A stretch of 64,000 nucleotides of DNA. It comes from Haberlea rhodopensis (taxonomy: Eukaryota > Streptophyta > Magnoliopsida > Lamiales > Gesneriaceae). The stretch covers positions 24,009,879 through 24,073,878 of the forward strand of contig CAJQUN010000003.1 in assembly GCA_907163345.1 (NCBI GenBank). Reading direction: 5' to 3'. Position 1 is the first letter of the stretch, and every line of letters starts with the position of its first letter. Under the pieces are notes generated by a model. The model was not told the origin of the DNA. It searched no databases and saw nothing but the letters and a program-made list of their open reading frames with translations. Below are positions 60,339 through 64,000 of this stretch, one piece after another. Made by a program: the position numbers and the translations under genes.

Positions 60339-62184
60339 TCCAGCGACAAGTTATCTCGTTTACTTACCGTAGAAGTACATTTTTTTGTTTTGTGGAATTA
60401 CCAAGAAATGTGAAGGGTAGATTTGTCAATTTACAATATCAAAATGTACAACGGAATATACTTAATAATTATTATCATTATAATTCTTACTATATATTTA
60501 ATTAATAATTTATTATCACTATAATTCTTACTATTACCTTGATACATCTGTATTGAAAATACTTTAATTTCGACAGATCAATTATGATTTTATTGCATTA
60601 AGGAACTAATTCTTTCCAGATTTTAATTGTTTCATATTTGTACAAATTATATATATAGAATATAAGCATCAGTAATCAAACAACTGAAAACTTTTTGCCT
60701 ATATATTTATATATTGATTTTATTTGTTACGGTCAAACCTAAATAGGTGTTACTAAAATTAAAGCTCACATCAAGTTTTTTATTTTATTTTTCAAGTTTT
60801 ATGACTCATCAGCTATGGACCAAATATGAAATTCATATTCAAACAGCCACACACATTATATAACAGGGAAATAAACAATTTATTCCTATTTGACTGAGTG
60901 GGGGCTACGCCGCATGCTCCCCGTGCCCTCCTTGGTTTCTTTGAAATATCTATGGCAGAAGGCAACTAGTTGAAATGCGGGTATCAATTTAGTCCCAATC
61001 TTGAGTGTCAACTGATGCTTTATCTGTTTTTTCATAAACAAAAAAAATGCATCTTAAAATAAATTTAAATCTAATTTCACATTAACAAAACGTACATATA
61101 TCAAATGTACAACAAAAAATAAGAAGCCTCACTAAATTTTCATTTTTTTAAAGAAAAGGCGGAGTACCATGCCATAAAGTCACAGCCATCACGTGATCTG
61201 GATAAGTTTGATTTACTAGCCGTCGGGGTATTCGTTTAACATTTTCCTTTAGAAACTGAGGTCATTACAATACATTGAAGAAACACGACAACTGAAAAAA
61301 TGTCTTCATGCCTAGTATGCTTACAGCATCAGTCAAAATATGACCTCAGCTAAATCAAGAAACGTGTGTTCAAACAAGTTGAATCAAAGATGCGACGAAA
61401 CAACTGAAAAAAATTATATAATATGAACAGTTAAAAAACTAGTCAAGGCATCACAAGGGAAGAGAACTTGCAAACAAGCACTATGTCCTGTTTTCATTTT
61501 CAGAAAACAAATAATAGTACTTAAATCGTATTTCATTCCCAAAACCTTATCTTTAAGATTTTTAATATAATTATTATTTTCAATTTAACTTTATAGATTC
61601 CCTAAGGAGTCTATTATTATTTTATTTATTACACAATATATTATATTTTAAGATAACTATTCCAAGTGCGATGAAAATGAAACCAAACACCACTGTAGTT
61701 CTTGTCAAAATTAAAAGCTAGACGGACACCCCATAAAAGCAGCAAAGAGAAGCATGGATTACACTATACTTGTTCACTAAGAAGAAAGAGTCGTATATTC
61801 TCCAGATTTCTATTTTAAAGCATTTAATAAGCCATTTTACAGTACATGGTAGCAAATCATGTTTTAATGAATAATAGACAAGCTACCTGGGAATGATAAT
61901 TAAGGTTTACAAAATTTGCTCAACTAACTCAATTGTTCAAGTACTAAGGTCAAGGTGGCAGTGACAACGTACAGATTGGCAGCTAGCAAAGAATTTCACT
62001 CGTTTTCCATATATTTTGACTCCTCATACCTTGATTACCTAATAAATGCCTATGTACTACGAGGTGGTAATAATACGACATGATTTTTTCCTTCAAAACT
62101 CAACACAGCCTCGCCATTAACCAATTAAGATACCTTTCCATCTCCACTATTTAGACAGGAAGTTTTCCTTCTCACGTGCATTGA
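60339..62184. other. Intergenic AT-rich region downstream of bL19
   Basis: 1.8 kb with no supported gene. The right part likely holds the 3' UTR of the bL19 gene. No element ends were recognised. Confidence 0.45.
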
Positions 62185-64000
62185 TCACTGCTTTTTAAGG
62201 GCATTCATTTTATCTCTGAGATAGTAAAGCTTGGCCCTCCTCACTTTCTTCTTGTCCAACACCTTTATCTCCTTTATATTTGGAGAATACCTGTCATCAC
62301 CCATTCATATATCAGTAAAAGATAAACTGATAAGGAATTTTATCAACTCAATGATAGAGAGTAGCATCAGAGAGCGGGAAATAGCATAACAAAACACATT
62401 GATCAAGGGGTTTTATACAAATTTCATTTTATGCATTACAAAACAATTTTTACATCTTGGAATCTATTGTAATCAGCAGTATTGATAAATCAAACCAACA
62501 CCAATGAAAAAGTGCACACTATACAGCAAAAAATATAACTATAGAAAAGCAGCAGGCAATTCTGAAACTTAGAAGGCGAAAATAAGATGAGGAGAAGAGC
62601 ATGCAAAGCTCACATGAAAGCAAATATTCTAGACTTTTTTTGCTCATATGATTTTGTGCTCTTTTCTGGAAGTACAAATGCTAAATAGATCTGAGAGATA
62701 GTTCCTAAAGATAAATAGTGGGAACAGGGTGTAACTGTAGCACGGTATGAGGATCTATGACCAGTAAGTCTCCCAGACCAATGATAAACCCCACACTTGG
62801 TGCCACTCTAGAGAAATTTATTACCTTTTCAATCGTAAGCACTCCCAAAACAAGAAATGATAAGAGTATTCGAAAAATAACCAAACAAAGGCTCGACAAC
62901 ACAGAAATGCATACTCACAAATGGTATAGAGATTCAATGCCAACTCCTGCTACAAGTCTTCTTATTCTGAAAGTGGTATTTAGACCAGCATTTCGTCTGG
63001 CTATAACAATACCTTTTATGGTTGAAGTACGTCTTTTATTTTCTGGTACTTCCTGTCATGGCAAGATCATTACCAAAAAAGTCAAGCCTGTAAACATAGA
63101 CAATGGAAAAAGTGCACAAGAATAAACAGACAACTATCATGACTATTCTGAGGGAAAAAGAAGTACCACTTTAAGCTGGACAATACAACCTGGCTTGACA
63201 TCAGGTATCTCTTGTTTTGATTTTACTTCTTCAACTGCTTCTTTATCAACTATCTGCCTTTGCATCAAGCAAACAACATAACCACCATGGAATAATATCT
63301 ACTGTATCATTAAATTAAAAAGGGAATATGATAAGAGTGAACATTCACTGTTAGTGCCTGCATAATGTGCCTGGCTGTTTTATCCAGCCTCTTGAATTTA
63401 ATTCGTTGAGGGGCATCACACGGGGATGCATCTTCTGAAGCAGATCCAATTTTTGAAACATTCCTAGTTGGCAAGGCAAATACCATTGAAGATGACTGAT
63501 TCAAACATGACCTTAGACCTCTATAAGATGGCACTGGGGAAGCAATCTCATCACTTATAGAAAATTTTGGAAAGGAAGTTTTAGTGCCAATGTTTTTATC
63601 CTGAAACACAGCATTTCATCCATCAGAATCAGAAAAAACAAATGAGCAGACAAAAACAAGTGTTGAATTCTCCGTAAGCTAACATTAAGAGAATAAACAA
63701 TAAATAGCTCAAATACATCGGAGTACACCAGATTTACACCAGCTAAGCCCATGCTCAGTATATTTGGTCCAATGAATAAAGAACCTCGAGTTTTATCCAA
63801 GGCTCACAACGGAATTGGATCATACTTAACTGACTTGACCAAGTGAATTACACTAGGTCACGACGCCAAGAAATAACATTAACAGACAATCAGCAATCAG
63901 CGAGCACCTATGGGTATATCAATAATCAACACATACCAAGAAAAATGCCGAACTGGAATAAGGCTGATAATCGAATCGCGGCGCCTGATTAACCAGACTC
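62185..64000 (-). CDS. RPL19: Chloroplast 50S ribosomal protein bL19, 5' end beyond window
   Basis: Inferred exons, 5' to 3', are >64000-63937, 63600-63358 (or 63349), 63253-63167, 63052-62919 and 62290-62185. The first, partial exon reads a transit-peptide-like SLVNQAPRFDYQPYSSSAFF. The conserved bL19 core follows: RIKFKRLDKTARHIMQ, then IVDKEAVEEVKSKQEIPDVK, then EVPENKRRTSTIKGIVIARR and the C-terminal block VLDKKKVRRAKLYYLRDKMN. It is part of the plastid large ribosomal subunit at the interface with the small subunit. Exon 2 has two in-frame donors nine bases apart: CAG|GC at 63358, which reproduces the family sequence, or ACA|GT at 63349, which would insert three residues. The symbol denotes plastid L19, and paralogue numbering is not assigned. 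Confidence 0.93.

Overview
The window is nuclear DNA of a flowering plant. The evidence is intron-rich genes with plant-specific architectures (NBR1 autophagy receptor, WNK kinase, C2-GRAM-VASt protein, nuclear-encoded chloroplast EF-Tu and bL19), tRNA-iMet-primed Ty1/copia and Ty3/gypsy LTR elements, Helitrons, RTE and L1 LINEs and several MITE types. Gene content points to a eudicot. An asterid (Lamiales-like) source is only an impression.

Layout. 1-10354 is nested LTR retrotransposons. A Ty3/gypsy element on the minus strand, cut by the left edge, has an open gag-pol frame of 768 codons and a 2.1-kb LTR. It sits inside the 5' LTR of a Ty1/copia element on the plus strand that has a broken gag and no pol. 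10355-14236 holds a small duplication, an L1 3' fragment, a (TA)n run and a 1.16-kb fold-back Mutator-like MITE. 14267-19541 is an apparently intact nine-exon C2/GRAM/VASt gene (At5g50170-like). 20928-24010 is a decayed RTE-type LINE (minus), followed by a hAT transposase remnant.

About 24975-36564 is the most unusual part. Two non-autonomous Helitrons lie head to tail. Each ends in a 19-nt hairpin followed by CTAGT. Together they carry intron-containing pieces of unrelated host genes: F-box/Sel1 protein, SAICAR synthetase (PUR7), glycine/proline-rich protein, an At2g19390-like protein, a telomere-repeat-binding protein and NF-YC.

36914-42223 is NBR1 (PB1, ZZ, FW, UBA, AIM/LIR) with an unusual proline-rich block. 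Small genes follow at 45721-46137 (+) and 46938-47357 (-). Then come a receptor-kinase pseudogene, two candidate ends of another Helitron family and a Tourist-like MITE. TUFA (51854-53287, -), a WNK kinase (55784-58964, -), a hAT MITE with an exact 8-bp target duplication (59768-60330) and the plastid bL19 gene (62185 to beyond the right edge, -) finish the window.

The genes do not form a pathway. TUFA and bL19 both serve chloroplast translation, NBR1 selective autophagy, WNK signalling, and the C2-GRAM protein probably membrane contact or lipid binding. All calls come from reading the sequence. No database search was run, and exon borders are inferred from GT/AG sites, reading frame and remembered family sequence.
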